DNA of 64,000 nucleotides, taken from assembly GCA_002951815.1 (NCBI GenBank), contig CP019454.1:496001-560000 (forward strand), given 5' to 3'. Each line of letters starts with the position of its first letter. Within the stretch, counting starts at the first letter, position 1. Positions 1 to 7,238 of this stretch are shown in pieces. The position numbers and the translations under genes were made by a program. This stretch comes from Sulfobacillus thermotolerans. GTDB taxonomy: Bacteria > Bacillota > Sulfobacillia > Sulfobacillales > Sulfobacillaceae. The notes beneath the pieces were generated by a model. The model worked only from the letters and a program-made list of their open reading frames with translations. It made no database searches and was not told where the DNA came from.

Positions 1-28
1 CCGGCACACAGAGGTAGGAGGTAAACTC

Positions 29-463
29 ATGTCCACTTATATGGCCCGGTCCCAGGATGTCGATCGCAAATGGTACGTGATTGATGCCGCCGGATTGCCG
101 CTGGGTCGTGTTGCCACTGCTGCGGCAACGATTCTGCGCGGAAAACACAAACCCACATATACACCGCACGTTGACACCGGAGACTACGTCATTATTGTCA
201 ATGCGGCTGATGTTTTATTGACAGGTCGGAAACTGGATCAAAAAATTTATTTTCACCATTCCGGGTATCTTGGCGGACTCAAACGGACCGTCTACCGCCA
301 GTTAATGCAAAAGAAACCCGCTTTCGCTATGGAAAAGGCTGTGCGTGGAATGTTACCGCATAATCGTCTGGGACGCGCGATGTACAGGAAGTTGAAAGTA
401 TATCCGCATGCGGAACATCCCCATAGTGCACAGCAGCCACAAGTATGGGAGGTAAAAATTTAA
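29..463 (+). CDS. rplM: 50S ribosomal protein L13
   Basis: The 144-residue product is the large-subunit protein L13, which binds 23S rRNA early in 50S assembly. The family pattern is clear: a WYVIDAAG segment near residue 16, LGRVAT, the [10 protein letters not shown] stretch, and the PHNRLGR block near residue 110. Length matches the family (about 143-148). A strong ribosome-binding site (GTAGGAGG) lies 7 bases before the ATG. The gene ends in TAATG, so its stop overlaps the rpsI start by one base, as in the usual rplM-rpsI operon. The operon's promoter lies outside the window. Confidence 0.97.
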   Translation: MSTYMARSQDVDRKWYVIDAAGLPLGRVATAAATILRGKHKPTYTPHVDTGDYVIIVNAADVLLTGRKLDQKIYFHHSGYLGGLKRTVYRQLMQKKPAFAMEKAVRGMLPHNRLGRAMYRKLKVYPHAEHPHSAQQPQVWEVKI

Positions 464-855
464 TGGCCGTTGCGCAATTCTGGGGAACAGGGCGCCGCAA
501 GAATGCCGTAGCTCGCGTCCGCTTGGTGCCGGGTACGGGCAGGATTTTCATTAACGGGCGGTCTATGGAAGACTATTTTCCATTGTTAACGCTGCAAAAG
601 GCCATTATGGCTCCGCTCAATTCGGTGGATCTATCGGGTCGTTTTGATGTATTAGTACGTGTAGAAGGTGGCGGAGTTTCCGGACAGGCCGGTGCGGTGC
701 GTCATGGTATCGCGCGTGCTTTGCTTCGGGTGGACACCAACTTGCGTGTGCCCCTAAAGCAACGGGGATTTCTTACACGGGATGCACGAATGAAAGAGCG
801 CCGGAAATATGGATTAAAGAAGGCGCGTAAAGCCCCGCAATTCTCCAAACGCTAA
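463..855 (+). CDS. rpsI: 30S ribosomal protein S9
   Basis: A 130-residue S9. It carries the [14 protein letters not shown] block at the start and the basic tail [12 protein letters not shown] that reaches the P-site tRNA in the 30S subunit. The ATG at 463 overlaps the rplM stop and is preceded by GGGAGG at 446-452. An in-frame ATG at 445 sits inside that ribosome-binding site and would add six residues not typical of the family, so 463 is preferred. It is the last gene of the operon; a terminator follows directly. Confidence 0.97.
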   Translation: MAVAQFWGTGRRKNAVARVRLVPGTGRIFINGRSMEDYFPLLTLQKAIMAPLNSVDLSGRFDVLVRVEGGGVSGQAGAVRHGIARALLRVDTNLRVPLKQRGFLTRDARMKERRKYGLKKARKAPQFSKR

Positions 856-878
856 AAGCCCTTTTGGGCTTTTTTTGT
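855..878 (+). terminator. rplM-rpsI operon terminator
   Basis: The hairpin AAAGCCC-TTTT-GGGCTTT runs into a seven-T stretch directly after the rpsI stop codon. This is a classical intrinsic terminator. Confidence 0.85.
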
Positions 879-941
879 TGGCATTACGCGTTGTAAAGTC
901 ATGGTCAGCTTCCCATTTCACACAAAACTGTTGCAAACAAA

Positions 942-980
942 AAACAAGGCCCACCTGTTTGAAACAGAAGGGCCTTGTTT
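942..980 (-). terminator. Terminator of the XRE-TPR gene, possibly bidirectional
   Basis: The 11-base inverted repeat AAACAAGGCCC / GGGCCTTGTTT encloses a second inner repeat (CTGTTT / AAACAG). On the minus strand the stem ends in a T-rich run just after the stop of the regulator gene at 982. The plus side also ends in TTT, so it may back up the rpsI terminator. Confidence 0.75.
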
Positions 981-981
981 A

Positions 982-2310
982 TTAGCTAATGCCGACGCCG
1001 GCCATCTCGGGAGCTGAAATGACGGGAAGGCGTGGAGTAAATTTACGCGGTTCGGTCGTTTCATCGTTAGCCTCACTCAAATGCTCCCACAGTCGAGACA
1101 AAGCGCCTGGATCTCCTAAACGGGATTGGACAATGTAGTACTCGCATTCGAGGTCCCGGTGACGTTCGTTAGGAGCCATGGCGAGAGCGCGGCTAAGATA
1201 GTCTTTGGCCAGCGCATAATCTTCGGCAGCCACGGCACGCCGTGCTAAGACGCGAAGGGCATAAATTTTGGTATCTTGCCATGGCCAGCCATCAGGCGCA
1301 TGCAGAATGCGGGTCGTATAGCGTTCGACCAAGGGCTCCGAATCGGTTGTGCGAAGAAGCGCCTCTAATATGACCGCTTGCCCTTCTTGAAAGTGAACGC
1401 GGTCAAAAACGGTCAAGGAGGATTCTAGCAATTCCCGGGCTTTGTCTAGCCTCCCTAAGTCCGTTAAGACTTGCGCAATGTCCGCTTGCAGGGCAGCGCG
1501 TTCTTCATTGCCGCGGATGTCGGGCAACAAGCCTAAGGCTTCATCGATAGCGCTGGTGGCTTCCGCCTGATGGCCCAAGCGCCATTCAGCGGCCGCTATA
1601 CGGGTTAATAGTTCTGCCCGCCGCGGAGCGCTAATTAACTTTTGGGGTTCGTCAAGCGCCATACGGTACAGCTCTAAAGACGAAACCCATTGCCTTTGAC
1701 TATAGCAAAAATCTCCGTAATGCTGCGCCGCTTCGGCCCGAATGTTAGGACCTTCTCGGCTGGTAAGGCGTCCCGCATACTCCAGAGCCTGCTGAAATGA
1801 ATTCATGGCTTTATGAAACGAACCGTGACGCGCAGCTGCCATTCCTAAAGTGTTGGCAATTTCAATCGCTTGGACAGGGTGGTCATCGGGATGAATGAGC
1901 AACAAACTTTCTTCCAAGTGCGCTAGCGCGGCGTCCAAATTGCCTTGAGACATTTCTAATTTGCCCATCGTAGCCTTAATGCGCGCGAGAATGTCTTCGC
2001 GTCCCGTTCGCTCGGCAAGCGTTAAGGCTTCTTGCAGGCCTAACATGCCATCTTCTAGGCGTCCGCTGTTCCACAGCGCTTGGGCTGCTTTCAACAGCAC
2101 TTCAATGGTGCGCATATCATCGCCGTTCTCCAAAAAGAATCCCAACGGCTTGCCTAGGCGACCGGCCATGATATCCAAGGCTTTGTGGGATGGATGGATA
2201 CGGCCTAACTCGACTTGGCTTACATAACTCTTGGTCAGCTCGTCGCCTGCGAGCTGTTCTTGGGTTAATCCCAGCTTCTTTCTCAGGTCGCGAATCTTAG
2301 TACCCACCAT
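982..2310 (-). CDS. XRE-family transcription regulator with TPR repeats
   Basis: A 442-residue cytoplasmic protein. Residues 4-60 form a Cro/C1-type helix-turn-helix (IRDLRKKLGLTQEQLAG, then SYVSQVELGRIHPS as recognition helix). The rest, from about 75 to 420, is all helical with several tetratricopeptide-like repeats. This layout is that of peptide- or partner-sensing regulators (PlcR/Rap-like or sporulation-linked XRE-TPR proteins). The target is unknown. A strong AGGAGGG site lies 9 bases before the ATG. The gene stands alone and faces away from the amidase gene, with a long AT-rich region between them. Confidence 0.82.
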   Translation of the reverse strand: MVGTKIRDLRKKLGLTQEQLAGDELTKSYVSQVELGRIHPSHKALDIMAGRLGKPLGFFLENGDDMRTIEVLLKAAQALWNSGRLEDGMLGLQEALTLAERTGREDILARIKATMGKLEMSQGNLDAALAHLEESLLLIHPDDHPVQAIEIANTLGMAAARHGSFHKAMNSFQQALEYAGRLTSREGPNIRAEAAQHYGDFCYSQRQWVSSLELYRMALDEPQKLISAPRRAELLTRIAAAEWRLGHQAEATSAIDEALGLLPDIRGNEERAALQADIAQVLTDLGRLDKARELLESSLTVFDRVHFQEGQAVILEALLRTTDSEPLVERYTTRILHAPDGWPWQDTKIYALRVLARRAVAAEDYALAKDYLSRALAMAPNERHRDLECEYYIVQSRLGDPGALSRLWEHLSEANDETTEPRKFTPRLPVISAPEMAGVGIS

Positions 2311-2651
2311 AATTCATCCCTCCTAGCTGATAATGTACCACAAGTAAAAGAAATAAACATCGTGAGGACGCTACAAATCTTTAAAAAAATTCGCTTAGGT
2401 CAAATAAGAAAATGTATAGGGTAATTTTTTATATCGCGGTTATTTAACTAAACTGCCGCGAGGAAGAGTTAATGAATATAGCCTAAGAGAACTAGGAAAT
2501 AAATACATGACAAATTATGTCGTGTATATTATGACCGCGTTCATACTCTGAGGCCATCTCGCTCACACTATGGGTACGACCGTGATGACAATCGCTAGGG
2601 TAAGTGGGCATATGGACCATCTTATGAACAATTGAACAAAGGGGCGACGAT
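2311..2651. other. AT-rich intergenic region between divergent genes
   Basis: This stretch of about 340 bases is clearly more AT-rich than its surroundings. It must hold the promoters of both the XRE-TPR gene (minus) and the amidase gene (plus). On the minus strand a CATTAT hexamer at 2330-2335 could be a -10 element, but I see no convincing -35 partner. No RNA gene or open frame with a ribosome-binding site is visible. Confidence 0.5.
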
Positions 2652-3386
2652 GTGAAGATAAATGGCACATTACAGCAATTGCTGAAGCGCTGGTTGGGTG
2701 CGGGGATTGTGGTGGGAGCGTGTTTGTTGTTATCAGGAGCGGGCACGGCTCCGAGTGGTGGAATTGCGGGGGCACTTTTGCGGGGGCGTACGATTATCAT
2801 AGACCCAGGGCATGGGGGTTATGACCCTGGGGCCAAGGGGCGTGTAGCGCAAGAGGATCAGGTGAACTTGGCAATGTCTTTAGCATTAAAGCAGTGGTTT
2901 GAGGAGGCGGGGGCTCGGGTGCTGCTGACGTGGGATCGTCCGGGCGCCATTCCTAGTCACCGCAAATATCGGGTGCAGCAGCGTACGACGTGGATTAATC
3001 AAACGGGGGGCAACGTTCTCATTGATATCCATTGCAACTCGGCGGACCCTGGCTCCCATGGGCCGCAAACCTTTTACTGGGACGGGAAAGGCTCCTATCA
3101 TCTAGCCCATGATGTGCAAGAAGAGTTGCAATATTTTACGAAAACGCGACGCAAGGTCACGCGCATTGACCAGTATGTGCTACGGCAAGCGCAAATGCCG
3201 GCCATTAATGTGGAAGTCGGCTTTATCACCAATCGAAAAGAGGAACAGCTGTTAATCAACCCGGCCTATCAACGGAAATTGACATGGTACATTTTTCTAG
3301 GAACCGAGCGGTGGTTCCTCAAAGGGCGTTGGCCGGAAAAACTTTTGCAAGCACCGCCTCCGACGCATTTACTCATCCGGGATTGA
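2652..3386 (+). CDS. N-acetylmuramoyl-L-alanine amidase (CwlD-like, Amidase_3)
   Basis: A 244-residue secreted or membrane-anchored amidase that cleaves the lactyl-amide bond between MurNAc and L-Ala in peptidoglycan. A hydrophobic segment at residues 15-32 (GAGIVVGACLLLSGAG) acts as signal or anchor. Zinc site residues are visible: His in DPGHGG (about 54), Glu in the AQEDQVNL segment (about 69), His in DIHCNSA (about 127), and the catalytic Glu in NVEVGFITN (about 190). Size and layout resemble CwlD, which makes muramic-delta-lactam in spore cortex; that role is inferred. The start is GTG with AAAGGGG upstream; the ATG two bases earlier is out of frame and stops at once. Confidence 0.85.
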   Translation: MKINGTLQQLLKRWLGAGIVVGACLLLSGAGTAPSGGIAGALLRGRTIIIDPGHGGYDPGAKGRVAQEDQVNLAMSLALKQWFEEAGARVLLTWDRPGAIPSHRKYRVQQRTTWINQTGGNVLIDIHCNSADPGSHGPQTFYWDGKGSYHLAHDVQEELQYFTKTRRKVTRIDQYVLRQAQMPAINVEVGFITNRKEEQLLINPAYQRKLTWYIFLGTERWFLKGRWPEKLLQAPPPTHLLIRD

Positions 3387-3398
3387 GGTTGCCTCAGG

Positions 3399-3404
3399 TA
3401 TAAT
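3399..3404 (+). promoter_or_regulatory. Candidate -10 element for arginase gene
   Basis: A perfect TATAAT hexamer sits 33 bases before the chosen arginase start, in the short gap after the amidase gene. No good -35 box is seen at the normal distance, so this is a weak call. Confidence 0.4.
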
Positions 3405-3436
3405 GGGAGAAGATGCACGGTAAGGGAGGATTTCTG

Positions 3437-4336
3437 GTGGGACCAAAAACCGTACGGATTATTGGTGTGCCTTTGGATTACGGTGCGGACAGGCGTGGGG
3501 TCGATATGGGCCCCAGTGCCATCCGCTACGCAGGACTGCATGAAAAACTGCGTCAAGCCGGGCATCAAGTCGTGGATTTAGGCAATTTACCGGTGCCGGT
3601 TCCCGAAAGCCGAGAAGTGGCGCAGACCAACCTTAAATATCTGGACGAAATTGTGAAAGTCAGCCGGGTGTTGGCCCGTGCCGTCGAGAAGGCGGTGGAA
3701 GAGGATGCCTACCCTTTAGTGCTCGGCGGAGATCACAGTATTGCCATTGGGACCATTGGCGGTTTAGTGCGTCATTTCCAAAATCTTGGCGTGCTGTGGT
3801 TTGATGCGCACGGGGACTACAATACAGATCAGACGTCCCCTTCGGGTAATATTCACGGCATGCCGGTAGCAACGGCCGTTGGGTTGGGGCATCCGGCGCT
3901 GCAGGCCTCCTTTCATGGTCGCTTCGTGAATCCCGCCAAAATTGTCTATGTGGGCGTCAGAACTCTAGACCCCGAAGAAGCTCAAGCGTTGCGTCAATCG
4001 GGCACGACAGTATTTTCCATGCATGAAATTGACCGTTACGGCATGCGCGACGTAATGGCCAAGGCTATGGATATTGTGACAGACGGCACCGATGGCGTGC
4101 ATTTAAGCTTCGATATTGACGCGGTAGACCCCTTATACGCCCCGGGCTCTGGGACGCCCTTTTCTGGGGGTCTCACCGAACGAGAGGCTCATTTGGCACT
4201 CGAACTGCTGGCGGAAAGTGACATTCTCTCCTCTATGGAAATGGTCGAGGTCAATCCCATTTTGGACGAACATAACCGAACAGGCCAATTAGCAGCCAAT
4301 CTTATTGCGTCAGCGCTTGGCCACCGCATTATTTAA
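3437..4336 (+). CDS. rocF: Arginase
   Basis: A 299-residue manganese enzyme of the ureohydrolase family, hydrolysing L-arginine to ornithine and urea. All metal-binding signatures are present: GGDHSIAIG (His), DAHGDYN (Asp-His-Asp) and SFDIDAVDP (Asp-Asp). The N-terminal GPSAIRYAGL and the substrate-loop Asn region around NIHGMP fit arginase rather than agmatinase. I choose GTG at 3437, preceded by AAGGGAGGA at a normal distance; an in-frame ATG at 3413 lacks a site and adds eight untypical residues. It is followed by an M20 hydrolase and by argF, so ornithine made here can feed citrulline formation. Confidence 0.92.
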   Translation: MGPKTVRIIGVPLDYGADRRGVDMGPSAIRYAGLHEKLRQAGHQVVDLGNLPVPVPESREVAQTNLKYLDEIVKVSRVLARAVEKAVEEDAYPLVLGGDHSIAIGTIGGLVRHFQNLGVLWFDAHGDYNTDQTSPSGNIHGMPVATAVGLGHPALQASFHGRFVNPAKIVYVGVRTLDPEEAQALRQSGTTVFSMHEIDRYGMRDVMAKAMDIVTDGTDGVHLSFDIDAVDPLYAPGSGTPFSGGLTEREAHLALELLAESDILSSMEMVEVNPILDEHNRTGQLAANLIASALGHRII

Positions 4337-4356
4337 TAAGGGGAGGAGAATCAGCC

Positions 4357-5490
4357 ATGGCATGGGATACCGATATTATTACATACCGTCGCGATTTGCA
4401 TAAAATTCCGGAGCTTGGCTTTCAAGAACGGCAAACCCAGGCGTATTTGGTACAAGCCCTAAAAAACATGGGACTCACGCCGGTTGAAGTAGCCGAGACC
4501 GGAGTCATGGCGGATATTCTAGGCAGCCAACCGGGCAAGATGATTGCTGTGCGCGCGGATATTGATGGGTTGCCTCTGCGGGAAGAAACGGGTCTTGATT
4601 TTAGTTCCGAACACCCGGGGGTGATGCATGCGTGTGGACATGATGGGCATATGGCCATCGTCTTAGGGCTGGCAGAGCGCTTAACGGCGGACCGAAATTT
4701 TCCAGGGACTGTGCGTGTATTTTTCCAACCCTCCGAAGAGAAGCCCCCGGGGGGAGCGCCAGCCATGATTGCGGGCGGCTGTTTGGAGGGCGTGGATGAG
4801 GTGCTGGGACTGCATTTGTGGTCCAATGATCCCGTAGGCACTGTTGGAATCCGTAGTGGCCCTTTAATGGCGAATGCTGATGAATTTACCATTCGTGTCA
4901 AGGGCAAAGGCGGGCACGGTTCCGAGCCGGCTCATACGAAAGATGCCGTGCTGATTGCATCGCAAATTGTCGTGAATTTGCAAACCATTGTGTCCAGGCG
5001 CCTTAACGCTTTTGATATTGCCGTGGTATCTTGCGGGATGATTCAATCGGGGGTCACGTTCAATATTATTGCGGAGACGGCTGAAATTAAAGGAACGGTG
5101 CGGACGTTGTCGCACACCGTGCAGAATACCGTGATGCATGAAATTGAGCATATTGCCAAGACTACGGCGGCGTTGTATGACGCGGATGCCGAACTGTCGT
5201 ATGTATTTGGCTACCCCGCTGTTATTAATCACGAATCTAGTGTGAAGCGATTGGAAGAGGCATGGAAGGGAATGGTCGACATCATCCATCCCGACCCCGC
5301 TATGGGTGGGGAAGATTTTGCTTACTACCTGCAAGAAAAACCTGGCGCCTTTTTCTTCGTGGGATGTCGCCCCGAGGACGATAATCAAGTGTATCCGCAT
5401 CATTCTCCTCATTTTATGGTGAATGAGAAAGCGTTGCCTCTTGGGGTCGAGTTGCTTTACCGTGGCGTCATGAGCTTTCTTAACCCGTAA
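4357..5490 (+). CDS. M20-family amidohydrolase (N-acyl-amino-acid deacylase type)
   Basis: A 377-residue dinuclear metallo-hydrolase of the M20D group (hippurate hydrolase, IAA-amino acid hydrolase, N-acetyl-diaminopimelate deacetylase). Signatures: RRDLHKIPELGFQE at the start, the Cys/His ligands in MHACGHDGHM (near residue 91), Glu pair in PSEEKPPGGA, and a late His in PHHSPHFMV. The insertion domain (about 180-295) fits a lid. The substrate cannot be read from sequence; N-acyl-diaminopimelate or an N-acyl amino acid is likely. It follows arginase by 20 bases with GGGGAGGAG before its ATG, so the two are co-transcribed, and a strong terminator closes the unit. Confidence 0.85.
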   Translation: MAWDTDIITYRRDLHKIPELGFQERQTQAYLVQALKNMGLTPVEVAETGVMADILGSQPGKMIAVRADIDGLPLREETGLDFSSEHPGVMHACGHDGHMAIVLGLAERLTADRNFPGTVRVFFQPSEEKPPGGAPAMIAGGCLEGVDEVLGLHLWSNDPVGTVGIRSGPLMANADEFTIRVKGKGGHGSEPAHTKDAVLIASQIVVNLQTIVSRRLNAFDIAVVSCGMIQSGVTFNIIAETAEIKGTVRTLSHTVQNTVMHEIEHIAKTTAALYDADAELSYVFGYPAVINHESSVKRLEEAWKGMVDIIHPDPAMGGEDFAYYLQEKPGAFFFVGCRPEDDNQVYPHHSPHFMVNEKALPLGVELLYRGVMSFLNP

Positions 5491-5510
5491 ATAGTCATTG
5501 TCATTGATTT

Positions 5511-5542
5511 GAGCGGAACCTTTTGGGTTCCGCTCTTTTTTA
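5511..5542 (+). terminator. Terminator after M20 amidohydrolase
   Basis: The hairpin GAGCGGAACC-TTTT-GGGTTCCGCTC is followed by six T residues. It separates the arginase unit from argF. Confidence 0.9.
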
Positions 5543-5571
5543 TGGACATGCGCAAAGAATTTCCCAAAGGG

Positions 5572-5600
5572 TTGAATAAATATCCTAATCATTGTATAGT
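5572..5600 (+). promoter_or_regulatory. argF promoter
   Basis: A TTGAAT box (5572-5577) and a TATAGT box (5595-5600) are separated by 17 bases, a good vegetative sigma-factor match. The predicted transcript start lies only about 15 bases before the TTG start of argF. Confidence 0.7.
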
Positions 5601-5622
5601 AATGCGGTAGGGGGCGGTAAAA

Positions 5623-6582
5623 TTGGTAGAGCGGGTATCGGCCAAAGAAATGCGTGTGCAAGGACGTTCGGTGATTTCTCTCAAAGAATGGACACCAGCG
5701 GAAATCAAGCAAGTACTGATGACGGCGCAATGGATGAAAGCCAATCCAAAGGTCGCAGAAATTCAATATGCCTTAAGGGGCAAGTCGGTCGCGATGATCT
5801 TTGAGTTGCCATCCACGCGAACGCGGGTATCATTTCAGGTTGCCATCCAGTCGCTTGGTGCGGCTCCCGTGATTTTGGACTGGGAGAACAGCCAGTTGGG
5901 ACGCGGGGAGCCCATTGAAGACACGGCGCGCGTCTTGTCCCGGTATGTGGATGCCTTGGTTGTTCGGGCGAAGAGTCATGAGATGGTGCAACAATTGCAA
6001 AAATGGGCGACTGTTCCGGTGTTTAATGCCTTAACGGATGCGGCGCATCCTTTTCAGGTGTTAGCCGATGCATTGACCATTTGGGAGAACACGGGCTACT
6101 TGGCCGGCGCGAAGCTGACCTATGTAGGGGACGGCAATAACATGGCCAATTCGTATCTAGTGATTGGGGCGAAGTTGGGGATGCACGTGAGTGTGGCCTG
6201 TCCTGCTGGTTGGATGCCCAAAGAGGACGTGGTCGCCTATGCCCAGCAGGAAGCGGAGGTTACGGGGGGGTCGATTCACATTACGTCGGATCCTGAGCAA
6301 GCCGTTTTTGGAGCCGATGCTGTGGCCACGGATGTCTTTGTATCCATGGGAGATGAGGACAGCGAGCAAAAGCGAGAGGCTTTAAAACCCTACCAGGTCA
6401 ATGCCCGGCTGATGGCAATGGCCAAATCAAATGCAATCTTTTTGCACTGCTTACCAGCACATCGAGGGGAAGAAGTGACGGCTGATGTGTTGGAAGGCCC
6501 CCAGTCAGTCGTTTTTGATGAAGCCGAAAATCGTTTGCACGTTCAAAAGAGTGTTTTGTACCATACCTTGGCGGAGTTTTAG
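5623..6582 (+). CDS. argF: Ornithine carbamoyltransferase
   Basis: A 319-residue transferase joining ornithine and carbamoyl phosphate to give citrulline. The carbamoyl-phosphate loop PSTRTRVSF (about residue 64), HPFQVLAD with its His-Pro-x-Gln, the SMGDE ornithine-side motif and FLHCLPAHRGEEV (catalytic Cys near 277) are intact. The TTG start has TAGGGGGCGG six bases upstream; the next ATG (5650) lacks a site. It has its own promoter and terminator and sits beside arginase, so it may act in arginine synthesis or, in the reverse sense, in arginine use; carbamate kinase and deiminase genes are not nearby. Confidence 0.93.
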   Translation: MVERVSAKEMRVQGRSVISLKEWTPAEIKQVLMTAQWMKANPKVAEIQYALRGKSVAMIFELPSTRTRVSFQVAIQSLGAAPVILDWENSQLGRGEPIEDTARVLSRYVDALVVRAKSHEMVQQLQKWATVPVFNALTDAAHPFQVLADALTIWENTGYLAGAKLTYVGDGNNMANSYLVIGAKLGMHVSVACPAGWMPKEDVVAYAQQEAEVTGGSIHITSDPEQAVFGADAVATDVFVSMGDEDSEQKREALKPYQVNARLMAMAKSNAIFLHCLPAHRGEEVTADVLEGPQSVVFDEAENRLHVQKSVLYHTLAEF

Positions 6583-6611
6583 GGCAAGGACCTAAAGCCT
6601 TTTCTAACACC

Positions 6612-6653
6612 AAAGCCGTGGATCTCTAACACAGAGGTCCATGGCTTCTTTTA
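6612..6653 (+). terminator. argF terminator
   Basis: The stem AAGCCGTGGATCT / AGGTCCATGGCTT, with two G-T pairs, is followed by a short T-rich run shortly after argF. Confidence 0.7.
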
Positions 6654-7238
6654 TGGGATGGGCTAAAGAAGTCATGCCGTATACCGAACAGACGATTTGA
6701 CTCTCTGGCGTGAAGAAGCGCAACATGGTGCGGCTAAGAGGGGGCGAGCTGGAGAAAACGGTCGTAGTCCGTTTTCATGCAATAACGGGGTATGACGGTA
6801 CTGATGTCTTGTAAAGACGCCTCTCTATTCCGTATATCGCCTCAAAGTTTCGTGCAAATCAACACGGTTATGATCAGGGCAATGGGAATCGATTGCAAAA
6901 ATTTCTCAACCCTAAAGAAGGACTTTCTGGTTCGGACGTCTAAAATACTGGGTTTATGGAGAGATAACGGAACCATTGCGTCCCGAAGGCGTGATGTCGT
7001 GCTTTTGAGCCTACGAAGGATATCGTGGGCCGCGACAAGGGGCGCATCTTTCTCATGTGGGGATACCCTAAGCTATAGGGAACGTTAGACCGCCAGCGAC
7101 TGTCTTCTATCGTGATGTCTCGGCTAAGGATGCGACAGGCCTATGAATAAGTGCTATTTGCTAATCACGACGGGCTCACAGCCGAGGCGGTCGTGCTTTA
7201 GGGAAATCCGATTAGAACATGTAGGAGAGAGGATTAAA
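6654..7238. other. Gene-poor region, possibly decayed coding sequence
   Basis: About 585 bases with no gene I can support. The longest open frame (6792-7088) has no ribosome-binding site and an unnatural composition. In one plus frame several stretches look protein-like but are broken by six or more stop codons, as expected of an old pseudogene; no family is recognisable. A perfect 8-base inverted repeat GAAAACGG / CCGTTTTC lies at 6754-6776. I looked for a c-di-GMP riboswitch because of the downstream GGDEF gene and found no match. Confidence 0.4.

Noticed and set aside
2492-2800. Minus-strand open frames overlapping the amidase start region
   Set aside because: They run through the amidase coding sequence and have no start signals; the amidase frame has zinc motifs.
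4864-5766. A 300-codon open frame on the minus strand opposite the M20 amidohydrolase
   Set aside because: It is antisense to a clear enzyme gene, has no ribosome-binding site, and its product is His/Arg-rich with no family pattern.
6792-7088. A 98-codon plus-strand frame before the GGDEF gene
   Set aside because: No ribosome-binding site, biased composition and no family; treated as part of a gene-poor or decayed region.
6654-7238. c-di-GMP riboswitch (GEMM class) upstream of the GGDEF-EAL gene
   Set aside because: The conserved ACGCACAGGGCAAACC and GACGCAAAGC blocks are absent.
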